Made by a program: the position numbers and the translations under genes
From: Desulfatitalea alkaliphila
GTDB taxonomy: Bacteria > Desulfobacterota > Desulfobacteria > Desulfobacterales > Desulfosarcinaceae
DNA: 64,000 nucleotides
Reading direction: 5' to 3'
Assembly (NCBI RefSeq): GCF_022968795.1
Contig: NZ_JALJRB010000006.1
Span: forward strand, 124,001 to 188,000
Notes under the pieces: generated by a model
Database searches by the model: none
Seen by the model: only the letters and a program-made list of their open reading frames with translations
Told to the model about the DNA's origin: nothing
Shown here: positions 9,069-17,092 of the stretch, piece after piece
How positions within the stretch are numbered: position 1 is the stretch's first letter
Layout of the letters: each line of letters begins with the position of its first letter

Positions 9069-9184
9069 ATCATATCAATGCCGCCGCTTCGTTCATCCAT
9101 CATAACTGCCATCTCGCTCAGACATAATATAAATCCGAAAACCCAACCCTATCAACTCAACAAACCCAAAAAACCCAATAAACG
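9069..9184. repeat. AC-rich low-complexity intergenic element
   Basis: Between proS and rel the plus strand contains a run of AACCC/CCCAA units (about 9138-9180), which on the minus strand reads as repeated TTTGGGTT. A related ACCCAACCC-YATC sequence occurs at about 11901-11915 in the other intergenic gap of this gene block. The similarity suggests a dispersed intergenic repeat family. Confidence 0.35.
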
Positions 9185-10705
9185 CTAATAGGCTTTGGCG
9201 AACACCACCCGGCGAGGGCTCGGTTGTCCGCAGCAGATGCAGCGGCCATTTTCTTCCTCGGCATCGAAGGGGATGCAGCGGATGGTGACGGTCAAATCTT
9301 CCTTGATGCGTGCTTCGCAGTCGCTGCCGCCGCACCAGTGGGCCAGGGCGAAACCGCCGTGAATTTCCGGCTTCTCCTGGTTGCGGGGGGTGAAAAAGGC
9401 GTAAAAATCCGCCTTGCTGTCGACAGCGAGGGTGTTGGCCTCCCGAAAGGCCACGGCGCGCGCCAGCATCTGATCCTGCACGGCATCCAACAGTTGTCCC
9501 ACCTCGGCAATGAATTGGGCCCGGGGCAGGGCGCTTTTCTGTTTGTGGGGCAGATCGCGCCGGCCTACGAAGACCGCATCGTTGGCGATGTCCCGCGGGC
9601 CGATCTCCACCCGCAGCGGTACCCCGCGTTTGATCCACTCCCAGTTACGCGCGCCGCCGATTTCCCGGCTGTCCGTTTCCACCCGCAAGGGGCGTCCGCC
9701 GTAGGTCACGCGGCGCAACTCGCCGGCCAATGCCTCAGTGTAATCCATCACCTGCTGCCGGTCTTCCGGCTTGTGGGCGATGGGCAGCAACACCACTTGG
9801 GCCGGCGCGACGCGGGGGGGCAGCACCAAACCGTCATCATCGCCGTGGGTCATGATGACACCGCCGATCAATCGGGTGGATGCGCCCCAGGAGGTGGTCC
9901 AGGCAAAGGCTTCCGCCTCTTCGGCGGTCTGGAAACGGATGTTGGAGGCCTTGGCGAAGTTCTGGCCCAGGAAATGGGAGGTGCCCGCCTGCAATGCTTT
10001 GCGATCTTGCATCATGGCTTCGATGCACTGGGTGTCCACGGCGCCCGGGAAGCGTTCGGCGGCGCTTTTGCTGCCTTTGATCACAGGGATGGCCAAGAAG
10101 GATTCGGCCAGGCGGGCATAGATGTCGAGCATCAGGGCGGTGCGCGCTTCGGCCTCCTCGGCCGTGGCGTGGGCGGTGTGCCCCTCCTGCCATAGAAATT
10201 CGCTGGTGCGCAGGAAGATCCGGGTACGCATCTCCCAGCGCACCACGTTGGCCCATTGATTGATCAGCAGGGGCAGGTCCCGGTAGCTGGCGATCCACTT
10301 GGAAAAGGCGTCGCCGATGATGGTTTCCGAGGTGGGACGCACCACCAGCGGTTCGGCCAACGGTCCGCCGGGTACCAAGCGACCATCGGGACCCTTTTCC
10401 AGTCGGTGGTGGGTCACCACGGCGCACTCCTTGGCGAACCCCTCCACGTGCTCGGCCTCTTTTTCCAGAAAGCTCAAAGGAATGAACAGCGGAAAGTAGG
10501 CGTTCTTGACGCCGGTGGCCTTGAACATGTCGTCCAGCTCGCGCTGGATGTTCTCCCACAGGGCGTATCCCCAGGGTTTGATCACCATGCAGCCGCGCAC
10601 CGGGGAGCGCTCGGCCATGTCCGAGGCCTTGACCACCTGTTGATACCATTCGGGATAATCCGCCTCCCGGGTGGGGGTGATGGCGGTCTTTATTTTGGAA
10701 GCCAT
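9185..10705 (-). CDS. proS: proline--tRNA ligase, ProS type 3 (archaeal/eukaryotic-like)
   Basis: A 506-residue class II aminoacyl-tRNA synthetase that charges tRNA-Pro. It is the shorter archaeal/eukaryotic-type enzyme, lacking the long editing insertion of the E. coli type. Motif 2 and flanks are visible as VVRPTSETI and RWEMRTRIFLRTSEF-LWQEGHTAH. The anticodon-binding domain follows (about 290-400). The C-terminal zinc-binding domain has paired cysteines (CGGSDCEA and CICCGQ), and the chain ends in the characteristic tyrosine (AKAY). The Shine-Dalgarno AAAGGAG sits inside the last codons of ispG, six bases upstream, so the two genes are translationally coupled. Confidence 0.96.
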   Translation of the reverse strand: MASKIKTAITPTREADYPEWYQQVVKASDMAERSPVRGCMVIKPWGYALWENIQRELDDMFKATGVKNAYFPLFIPLSFLEKEAEHVEGFAKECAVVTHHRLEKGPDGRLVPGGPLAEPLVVRPTSETIIGDAFSKWIASYRDLPLLINQWANVVRWEMRTRIFLRTSEFLWQEGHTAHATAEEAEARTALMLDIYARLAESFLAIPVIKGSKSAAERFPGAVDTQCIEAMMQDRKALQAGTSHFLGQNFAKASNIRFQTAEEAEAFAWTTSWGASTRLIGGVIMTHGDDDGLVLPPRVAPAQVVLLPIAHKPEDRQQVMDYTEALAGELRRVTYGGRPLRVETDSREIGGARNWEWIKRGVPLRVEIGPRDIANDAVFVGRRDLPHKQKSALPRAQFIAEVGQLLDAVQDQMLARAVAFREANTLAVDSKADFYAFFTPRNQEKPEIHGGFALAHWCGGSDCEARIKEDLTVTIRCIPFDAEEENGRCICCGQPSPRRVVFAKAY

Positions 10706-10711
10706 TGCCGT

Positions 10712-11812
10712 TCAGCTCCTTTCATCGGTTGTTGCCGCGCCGTTTTCCTTTTCCCACTGGTCCACTTCCGCCAGCAGCACCGCCACCAGTTGGTCGCGGG
10801 GCACTTTGCGGATCACCTTGCCTTTTTTGAATAGAATGCCCACGCCTTCGCCGCCGGCGATGCCGATGTCCGCCTCGCGCGCTTCTCCCGGTCCGTTGAC
10901 CACGCAGCCCATGATGGCCAGCTTGATGGGAACGGTGCGGGGCAACAGTGCTTTTTCCACCTGGTCCACCACCTCGATCAGGTCGATACCGCAGCGGCCG
11001 CAGGTGGGACAGGAGATGATTTCCGGGCCGCGGCGACGGATGTCCAGGGCCTTGAGAATCTCAAAGCCGACGCGCACCTCTTCCACGCAGTCGCGGGTCA
11101 AGGAGACCCGCAGGGTGTCACCGATGCCCTCGGCCAGCAGCATGCCGATGCCCATGGCCGATTTGACCACACCGGCATAGAGGGAGCCGGCTTCGGTGAT
11201 GCCCAGGTGCAGCGGGTGGTCGGTCTGTTGCGCCAGCAGTCGGTAGGCGGCCACCGTTCGCGGCACGTCCGAGGCTTTGATGGATATCTTGATCCGCTCG
11301 AAGCCCGCGTCCTCCAGCAGCCGCACATGGCCCATGGCGCTCTCCACCATCGCCGCCGGGGTGGCGCCGCCATGGGTCGCCAGCAGATCCTTTTCCAGGG
11401 AACCGCTGTTGACGCCGATGCGGATGGGCAGTTGCCGGTCGCGGGCGCAGGCCACCACCTCATCCACCTTTTTGCGACCACCGATGTTGCCCGGGTTGAT
11501 GCGCAGTGCGTCGGCGCCGTGCTGTGCGGCGGCGATGGCCAAACGATGGTCGAAGTGGATGTCGGCGATCAAAGGAATGGTGATCCGGGCCTTGATGGCG
11601 CCGATGGCCGCCGCCGCGTCCATGTCCGGCACCGCCACCCGCACCAGTTCGCATCCGGACGCCTCCAGGCGGTGGATCTGCGCCACCGTGGCGTCCACGT
11701 CCGCCGTGGGCGTGTTGGTCATGGACTGCACCGTGATGGGCGCACCATCCCCCACGGGCACATTGCCCACCTGAATGCGTCGGGTCGCACGGCGTGTGAT
11801 CTCAATCGGCAT
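10712..11812 (-). CDS. ispG: 4-hydroxy-3-methylbut-2-enyl-diphosphate synthase
   Basis: A 366-residue IspG/GcpE, the 4Fe-4S enzyme that reduces methylerythritol cyclodiphosphate to HMBPP in the non-mevalonate isoprenoid pathway. The N-terminal TIM barrel begins RRATRRIQVGNVPVGD. The C-terminal cluster domain carries SCPTCGRCGID and GCVVNGPGEA, giving the three cysteine ligands and the conserved glutamate. The start is ATG 11812, which has no Shine-Dalgarno sequence; a promoter-like pair ends only 8 nt upstream, so the message may be leaderless. First gene of the ispG-proS(-rel) set. Confidence 0.97.
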   Translation of the reverse strand: MPIEITRRATRRIQVGNVPVGDGAPITVQSMTNTPTADVDATVAQIHRLEASGCELVRVAVPDMDAAAAIGAIKARITIPLIADIHFDHRLAIAAAQHGADALRINPGNIGGRKKVDEVVACARDRQLPIRIGVNSGSLEKDLLATHGGATPAAMVESAMGHVRLLEDAGFERIKISIKASDVPRTVAAYRLLAQQTDHPLHLGITEAGSLYAGVVKSAMGIGMLLAEGIGDTLRVSLTRDCVEEVRVGFEILKALDIRRRGPEIISCPTCGRCGIDLIEVVDQVEKALLPRTVPIKLAIMGCVVNGPGEAREADIGIAGGEGVGILFKKGKVIRKVPRDQLVAVLLAEVDQWEKENGAATTDERS

Positions 11813-11820
11813 GGGGGTGA

Positions 11821-11849
11821 TCTATACTGGAAACCGCCTGTAAATACAA
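11821..11849 (-). promoter_or_regulatory. candidate ispG promoter giving a leaderless or near-leaderless mRNA
   Basis: On the minus strand TTGTAT (11849-11844), a 17-nt spacer and TATAGA (11826-11821) are followed by 8 nt and the ispG ATG. Transcription would begin at or just before the start codon, which agrees with the absence of a ribosome-binding site. Confidence 0.4.
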
Positions 11850-11933
11850 ACCCGTTCCACCCGACCGGGCCACCTGAACAACAATGCGACTAGGCAACAG
11901 ACCCAACCCCATCTAACCGACAGAATTCCTTCA

Positions 11934-11961
11934 CTTAAAACTTTAAACTTAAAACTTTAAA
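11934..11961. repeat. perfect tandem repeat, two 14-bp AT-rich copies
   Basis: CTTAAAACTTTAAA is present twice in direct succession (11934-11947 and 11948-11961) just beyond the nrdJ stop codon. Its base composition contrasts with the GC-rich surroundings. It may be a bent or A/T-rich terminator-associated element. Confidence 0.7.
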
Positions 11962-11979
11962 CTCCTTATCTATCCTCCA

Positions 11980-14469
11980 TCACCCACACTTAGTGAAACC
12001 ACAAAAATGGCAGGTCTGGCATCCCTCCTGATATGTGGCGGTCTGGCCGCATTCGGGGCAGGTGTCGCCCAGCAGGCTTTTGCCCGGGTTGCGGGCGGCG
12101 GCCCGGTCGCCCTTGAGGTAGCGTCGTTCCAGGACCCGTGCGATGGCGTCGGGGATGGAGAGCACCAGGCCGTCCTCCTGAAAGATGGGGTACTCACCGC
12201 CGATGCCCTTGAGCTGCTCCACGATCTGGTGGACTTCCACCCCCGAGCGCAGGGCCAGGGAGACCAGGCGGCCGATGGCTTCGGTCTTGGCGGTGGTGGA
12301 GCGGCCCGATTTGCCGATGGTGGCGAACACCTCGAAGGGGCGCTCGTCCAGCTCGGTGACGGTGACGTAGAGGTGGCCGTAGCCGGTGCGGATCTTGGTG
12401 GTGAAACCCTCGAGGGTTTCAGGCCGCTGGCGTACGGGAGTCAAGTGGGCGGGCGCCGGACGGTCGGCGGTGGCGCCGGTGGAGAGCACCTGGTGTTCCT
12501 TGCTGCCGTCGCGATAGATGGTGACCCCTTTGCAGCCGAGCTGATAGGCCAGGTCGTAGATGCTGCGCACCTCCTCCACTGTTGCCTCCCGGGGCAGGTT
12601 GACGGTCTTGGATACGGCGTTGTCGGTGAATTTCTGGAAGGCGGCCTGCATGCGCACATGCCATTCGGGCGATATGTCGTGGGCCGTGACGAACACCTGC
12701 TTGACATCGTCGGGGATGCCTTCCACATGCTGGATGGACCCCCGGCGGGCAATGGTTTCCATCAGTTCCCGGGAGTAGAAGCCCCGCTGCCGGGCAACCG
12801 CCTCGAACACCGGGTTTACTTCCAGCAGCCGGTCATCATCCATTACGTTGCGCACAAAGCTCAGCGCGAAAAGGGGCTCGATGCCGCTGGAGCAGTTGGC
12901 GATGATGCTCAGGGTGCCGGTGGGCGCGATGGTGGTCAGCGTGGCGTTGCGCTGGGCCGGTTGCTCCATATCGGCATATATGCTGCGGTGGTGGTTGGCG
13001 AACGGACCGCGTTGGGACGCCAACGCGCGGGAAGCGGCCACCGCTTCGGTCTGGATGAAGCTCATCACCGCTGCCGCCGTTTCCAGCGCCGCTTCGGAGT
13101 TGTAGGGGATACCCAGCTTGAACAGCAGGTCGGCGAACCCCATCACCCCCAGCCCCACCTTGCGGTTGCCCTTGACCATGGCGTCGATTTCAGCCAGGGG
13201 ATAACGGGACATGTCGATGGTGTTGTCGAGAAAGTGGACCGCGTCGTGGACGATGCGCCCCAGCTTGTCGTAGTCGACGGTCGCCTTCTCCGCAGTGACG
13301 GTCACGCAGCGCGCCAGGTTGATGGATCCCAGGTTGCACGCCTCCATGGGCAGCAGCGGCTGTTCGCCGCAAGGATTGGTGCTTTCCACTTCGCCCAGGG
13401 CGGGTGTGGGGTTGTCCCGATTGATGCGGTCGAGGAACAGGATGCCCGGATCGCCGTTTTTCCAGGCCTGGCGCACCAGGGCGTTGTAAACTTCGGTCGC
13501 GTTGAGCGTGGCGGTTCTTGTACCGGTGGCCGGGTCGATCAGATCGTACATCTCCCCCCGGGCGGCGGCCGCCATGAAGGCGTCGGTCACCCCCACCGAG
13601 ATGTTGAAGTTGTTCAGGTCGCCGTTGTTCTGTTTGCAGAAGATGAACTCGAGAATATCGGGGTGATCGACCCGCAAAACGGCCATGTTGGCGCCGCGAC
13701 GGGTGCCGCCCTGCTTGACCTGTTCGGTGGCGGTGTTGAAGATTTTCATGAACGACACCGGTCCCGAAGCGACGCCGCCGGTGGTGCCCACCATGGCGTT
13801 TTTGGGCCGCAGGCGCGAGAACGAGAAACCGGTGCCCCCGCCCGATTTGTGGATGATGGCGGCGTTTTTCAAGGTTTCGAAAATGGCGTCCATGCTGTCT
13901 TCCACGGGCAGCACGAAACAGGCTGCCAATTGCCCCAGGCGCCGGCCGGCATTCATCAGGGTGGGTGAGTTGGGCAGAAACACCAGGTCGGTCATCAGCT
14001 TGAGGAAGGTTTCGGCCGTGGCCTGCACATTGGCCCGGGGGTCGTAGTTGCGCTCGGCGTCGGCGATGTGGCGGGCCACCCGCTCAAACATCTGCAACGG
14101 TCTTTCCAGCAAACGGCCTTCGGTGTCTTTGCGCAGGTAGCGCCGTTCCAGCACCGTGCGGGCGTTGGGTGTCAGGTCCAACCCGTTGGGCACGAACAGG
14201 GATTTGTCCAGGGCCAGCCGGATCGGCCGGGTCACGCCGCGCTCTTCCAGGACGGCCTTGAGCACGGTGTCCAGGACGGCGGGCGTGATGCAGTTCACTT
14301 TCAGTGCATCAACGGCCTCGCGCACCAGGCGGCTGATCACCAGGGCCTGCTCCGGTGTCATGGGGTGTTGTTGCATCAGCAACGCGGCAAAGCGCTGGTC
14401 ATCCAATTGGTAAACGGCCAGATCGACCGCTCCTTCCTTGGTCTCTATGATTTTGGCTTTCTGTTCCAC
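11980..14469 (-). CDS. nrdJ: adenosylcobalamin-dependent class II ribonucleotide reductase
   Basis: An 829-residue B12-dependent ribonucleotide reductase that makes deoxynucleotides without oxygen and without a separate radical subunit. Hallmarks are FLPNSPTLMNAGRRLGQLAACF, the HKSGGGTGFSFSRLRP loop, NPCGEQPLLPMEACNLGSINL in the active site, and APTGTLSIIANCSSGIEP. The C-terminal tail has a zinc-ribbon/redox cysteine module (CPECG then CQTCHFCGFTKC). The GTG at 14469 is preferred because AAGGAG lies 9 nt upstream; the in-frame extension further upstream is not conserved-looking. It diverges from nrdD-nrdG across a region with NrdR-like boxes, so both reductases are probably controlled together. 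Confidence 0.96.
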   Translation of the reverse strand: MEQKAKIIETKEGAVDLAVYQLDDQRFAALLMQQHPMTPEQALVISRLVREAVDALKVNCITPAVLDTVLKAVLEERGVTRPIRLALDKSLFVPNGLDLTPNARTVLERRYLRKDTEGRLLERPLQMFERVARHIADAERNYDPRANVQATAETFLKLMTDLVFLPNSPTLMNAGRRLGQLAACFVLPVEDSMDAIFETLKNAAIIHKSGGGTGFSFSRLRPKNAMVGTTGGVASGPVSFMKIFNTATEQVKQGGTRRGANMAVLRVDHPDILEFIFCKQNNGDLNNFNISVGVTDAFMAAAARGEMYDLIDPATGTRTATLNATEVYNALVRQAWKNGDPGILFLDRINRDNPTPALGEVESTNPCGEQPLLPMEACNLGSINLARCVTVTAEKATVDYDKLGRIVHDAVHFLDNTIDMSRYPLAEIDAMVKGNRKVGLGVMGFADLLFKLGIPYNSEAALETAAAVMSFIQTEAVAASRALASQRGPFANHHRSIYADMEQPAQRNATLTTIAPTGTLSIIANCSSGIEPLFALSFVRNVMDDDRLLEVNPVFEAVARQRGFYSRELMETIARRGSIQHVEGIPDDVKQVFVTAHDISPEWHVRMQAAFQKFTDNAVSKTVNLPREATVEEVRSIYDLAYQLGCKGVTIYRDGSKEHQVLSTGATADRPAPAHLTPVRQRPETLEGFTTKIRTGYGHLYVTVTELDERPFEVFATIGKSGRSTTAKTEAIGRLVSLALRSGVEVHQIVEQLKGIGGEYPIFQEDGLVLSIPDAIARVLERRYLKGDRAAARNPGKSLLGDTCPECGQTATYQEGCQTCHFCGFTKCG

Positions 14470-14579
14470 CGGCAACGCTCCTTGTCGGCCATCGAAAGAA
14501 TAGAACAAACACCGCACCGTGGGGGCTCGCAAGGGCCCCGGCCCGGCAATCGATGAACAATTAACGACGCAATGCTCAC

Positions 14580-14608
14580 TCTATCGCCCACAATATATGG
14601 TATGTCAA
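14580..14608 (-). promoter_or_regulatory. candidate nrdJ promoter
   Basis: On the minus strand TTGACA (14608-14603) is followed after about 17 nt by the weak -10 candidate GATAGA (14585-14580). The spacer is occupied by the first NrdR-like box, which fits repression by occlusion. Confidence 0.45.
14588..14603. promoter_or_regulatory. NrdR-like box 1
   Basis: CCACAATATATGGTAT matches the NrdR operator consensus ACACwATATATwGTGT at 13 of 16 positions. It overlaps the candidate nrdJ promoter. Confidence 0.65.
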
Positions 14609-14618
14609 GACCTGTTTT

Positions 14619-14634
14619 GATCAACATCTTGCAA
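14619..14634. promoter_or_regulatory. NrdR-like box 2 (weaker)
   Basis: The core CAACATCTTG (14622-14631) keeps 8 of 10 positions of the NrdR core CwATATATwG. It lies exactly 31 nt from the core of box 1, the known spacing of paired NrdR boxes. It sits just upstream of the nrdD -35 element. Confidence 0.45.
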
Positions 14635-14641
14635 TTTTTCA

Positions 14642-14671
14642 TTGACAGTTCCGCGGCCGCTGATGTAACAA
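14642..14671 (+). promoter_or_regulatory. candidate nrdD promoter
   Basis: TTGACA (14642-14647) is followed after 18 nt by TAACAA (14666-14671), a moderate -10. Transcription would include the downstream 17-bp inverted repeat in the nrdD leader. Confidence 0.4.
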
Positions 14672-14695
14672 ACAGGTCAATGATCGCCGCCCCGA

Positions 14696-14736
14696 AATGG
14701 CTTCGGACCGGGGCCCGAACCCGGTCCGAAGCCATT
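14696..14736. repeat. perfect 17-bp inverted repeat with 7-nt loop in the nrdD leader
   Basis: AATGGCTTCGGACCGGG (14696-14712) pairs perfectly with its reverse complement at 14720-14736 across the loop GCCCGAA. The stem is very stable. It lacks a following T-run, so it is not a standard intrinsic terminator; it lies about 100 bp upstream of the nrdD start. Confidence 0.9.
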
Positions 14737-14837
14737 GCCGCTTTGTCGCACCCCGCCGTTCACAGGCCTTTGGCACAGCGGTCCGAAGCTGCAGTTGTTC
14801 CATTCCACGGTTGACCCCTTACCCCGCAAAGGAGTGC

Positions 14838-17063
14838 ATGGTGTTCGAGGAAATCAAAAAGCGCGATGGCCGTATTGTTGAGTTCGATTCCACCAAAATC
14901 ACCACCGCTCTGGTCAAGGCCGGCCAGGCCACCCGGGAGTTCGGCGAACGCGAGGCGCGCAAGCTCACCCTGCGGGTGCTGACCCTGGCCCATGAAATGC
15001 GCCTGGGGCCCATGCCCGAGGTGGAGGAGATCCAGGATATCGTGGAACATGTACTGATCGACTCCCCCTATCATGCCACCGCCAAGGCCTACATCCTCTA
15101 CCGCGAGCAGCATGCCCAGATCCGCAGCATCGCCACCAAGGCCAACGTGGATCTGGTGGACCACTACATCCAGCGCCTCGATTGGAAGATCAAAGAGAAC
15201 AGCAACATGTGTTACTCTTTGCAGGGGCTCAACAACTACATCTCTTCGGATGTGACGTCCGAATATTGGCTCAACAAGATCTACCCACCGGCCATCCGCC
15301 GGGCCCACAAGGCGGGGGATCTGCATATCCATGACCTGAGCCTGCTGTCGGTCTATTGCGTGGGATGGGACCTGCGGGATTTGCTCAAGAACGGCTTCAA
15401 GGGGGTCGAGGGCAAGGTGGAGAGCGCACCGCCGAAACACCTGCGTTCGGCCCTCGGGCAGATCGTCAATTTTTTCTACACCCTGCAGGGGGAGGCGGCC
15501 GGCGCCCAGGCGCTGTCCAATTTCGACACCCTGCTGGCTCCCTTCGTGCGCTATGACAACTTGACCTATGACAAAATCAAGCAGGCCATGCAGGAGTTCA
15601 TCTTCAACATCAACATCCCCACGCGGGTCGGTTTTCAGACGCCGTTCACCAATATCACCATGGATTTGTGCGTGCCGTCCATTCTCAAAGACCACCCGGT
15701 GATCGTGGGCGGCGTCGAGCAGGAGGCCACTTATGCCGAATTCCAACCGGAGATGGATCTGCTCAACAGGGCCTTCGCCGAGGTGATGATGGCCGGGGAC
15801 GCCAAGGGGCGGGTGTTCACCTTTCCCATCCCCACCTATAACATCACCCCCGATTTCGACTGGGACAACCCCAACCTCGACCTGGTTTGGCAGATGACCG
15901 CCAAGTACGGCATTCCCTACTTCTCCAATTTCGTCAACTCCGACATGTCCCCCGAGGACGCTCGCTCCATGTGCTGCCGCTTGCGTCTGGACAATCGGGA
16001 ACTGCTCAAACGCGGCGGCGGGCTGTTCGGTGCCAATCCCCTGACCGGCTCCATCGGCGTGGTGACCCTCAACCTGCCGCGCATCGGTTTCGAGGCCGAG
16101 GGCGAGAAGGATTTCTTCCGGATCCTGGAGAACCGTGTTCAGCTGGCGGTGGAGAGTCTGGTGATCAAACGCAAGGTCTTGGAGAAGTTCACCGAGCGCA
16201 ACCTCTATCCCTACTCCCGTTTCTACCTGCGGGAGATCAAACAGGGCAGCGACCTGTACTGGAAAAACCACTTTTCCACCATCGGCATCATCGGCATGAA
16301 CGAAGCGTGTCTCAATTTCATCGGCAAGGACATCGGCACCATGGAGGGGCAAGCCTTCGCCCTTAAAGTGATGGACGCCCTGCGCGACATGCTTTCGCGT
16401 CATCAGGACGCCACCGGCGACATTTTCAATCTGGAGGCCACGCCGGCCGAAGGGACTTCCTACCGCTTGGCCATGCTGGACAAACGCAACCATCCGGAGC
16501 TCATCTGTTCCAATGAGGCGGAGTTCCAAAAAGGGGCGGCGCCTTACTACACCAACTCCACCCAGCTGCCGGTGAACTATACGGACGATCTTTTCCAGAC
16601 GTTGCAACTGCAAGACCGCCTGCAGGCCAAATACACCGGGGGAACGGTGCTGCATGTGTTTCTGGGTGAACAGTTGAGCGACATCGAGGCCGTCAAGGCC
16701 CTGGTGCGCAAAATCGCAGGCAACTACCGGCTGCCTTACTTCACCCTCACCCCGACCTTCAGTATCTGCCCGTCCCACGGCTACCTGCGCGGTGAGCAGC
16801 CGCGTTGCGCCCACTGCAACCAGGAGACCGAGGTGTATTCCCGGGTGGTCGGCTATCTGCGACCCGTCAAACAGTGGAACGACGGAAAACAGGCCGAGTA
16901 CGCCCTGCGCAAAACCTTTCGTGTGGGCTCCATCGATCCGGACTGGTCGGCCGTTCCGGCGGCACGCAGCCAAAAGCAGGGACGGCGCACGACGGCCGGT
17001 GCGGTCGACGCAACCGCCACGCCGGTGCCCATGGCGGCCCGGGCCGATTCGGCCGGCCGCTGA
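14838..17063 (+). CDS. nrdD: anaerobic (class III) ribonucleoside-triphosphate reductase
   Basis: A 741-residue glycyl-radical reductase. The N-terminal ATP-cone (EEIKKRDGRIVEFDSTKI, about residues 3-95) gives allosteric overall-activity control. The catalytic barrel follows. The C-terminal region carries the zinc-site segment (FSICPSHGYL then RCAHC) and the glycyl-radical loop SRVVGYLRPVKQWNDGKQ. After that loop a roughly 50-residue Ala/Arg-rich tail extends beyond the usual end of the family. AAAGGAG precedes ATG 14838 by only 3 nt; GTG 14841 is an alternative with better spacing. nrdG follows 29 bp downstream. Confidence 0.96.
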   Translation: MVFEEIKKRDGRIVEFDSTKITTALVKAGQATREFGEREARKLTLRVLTLAHEMRLGPMPEVEEIQDIVEHVLIDSPYHATAKAYILYREQHAQIRSIATKANVDLVDHYIQRLDWKIKENSNMCYSLQGLNNYISSDVTSEYWLNKIYPPAIRRAHKAGDLHIHDLSLLSVYCVGWDLRDLLKNGFKGVEGKVESAPPKHLRSALGQIVNFFYTLQGEAAGAQALSNFDTLLAPFVRYDNLTYDKIKQAMQEFIFNINIPTRVGFQTPFTNITMDLCVPSILKDHPVIVGGVEQEATYAEFQPEMDLLNRAFAEVMMAGDAKGRVFTFPIPTYNITPDFDWDNPNLDLVWQMTAKYGIPYFSNFVNSDMSPEDARSMCCRLRLDNRELLKRGGGLFGANPLTGSIGVVTLNLPRIGFEAEGEKDFFRILENRVQLAVESLVIKRKVLEKFTERNLYPYSRFYLREIKQGSDLYWKNHFSTIGIIGMNEACLNFIGKDIGTMEGQAFALKVMDALRDMLSRHQDATGDIFNLEATPAEGTSYRLAMLDKRNHPELICSNEAEFQKGAAPYYTNSTQLPVNYTDDLFQTLQLQDRLQAKYTGGTVLHVFLGEQLSDIEAVKALVRKIAGNYRLPYFTLTPTFSICPSHGYLRGEQPRCAHCNQETEVYSRVVGYLRPVKQWNDGKQAEYALRKTFRVGSIDPDWSAVPAARSQKQGRRTTAGAVDATATPVPMAARADSAGR

Positions 17064-17092
17064 GCAGCGGCAAGGAAAGGTGCCGGGATCCC

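Larger units (their letters stand above)
14470..14837. other. divergent nrdJ/nrdD control region
   Basis: The 368-bp spacer contains opposing promoter candidates, two NrdR-like boxes and a perfect 17-bp inverted repeat, listed separately. No protein-coding sequence was accepted: the short ORFs that read through the palindrome in both directions are produced by its symmetry. Confidence 0.7.

Noticed and set aside
12007-13968. 653-aa plus-strand ORF opposite nrdJ
   Set aside because: Antisense shadow; His/Gly/Ala-rich, no motif.
14445-14735. 96-aa minus-strand ORF extending across the nrd control region
   Set aside because: Arises from the palindrome and overlaps the operator/promoter region; no similarity seen.
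14760-16973. 737-aa minus-strand ORF opposite nrdD
   Set aside because: Antisense shadow of a strongly conserved gene.
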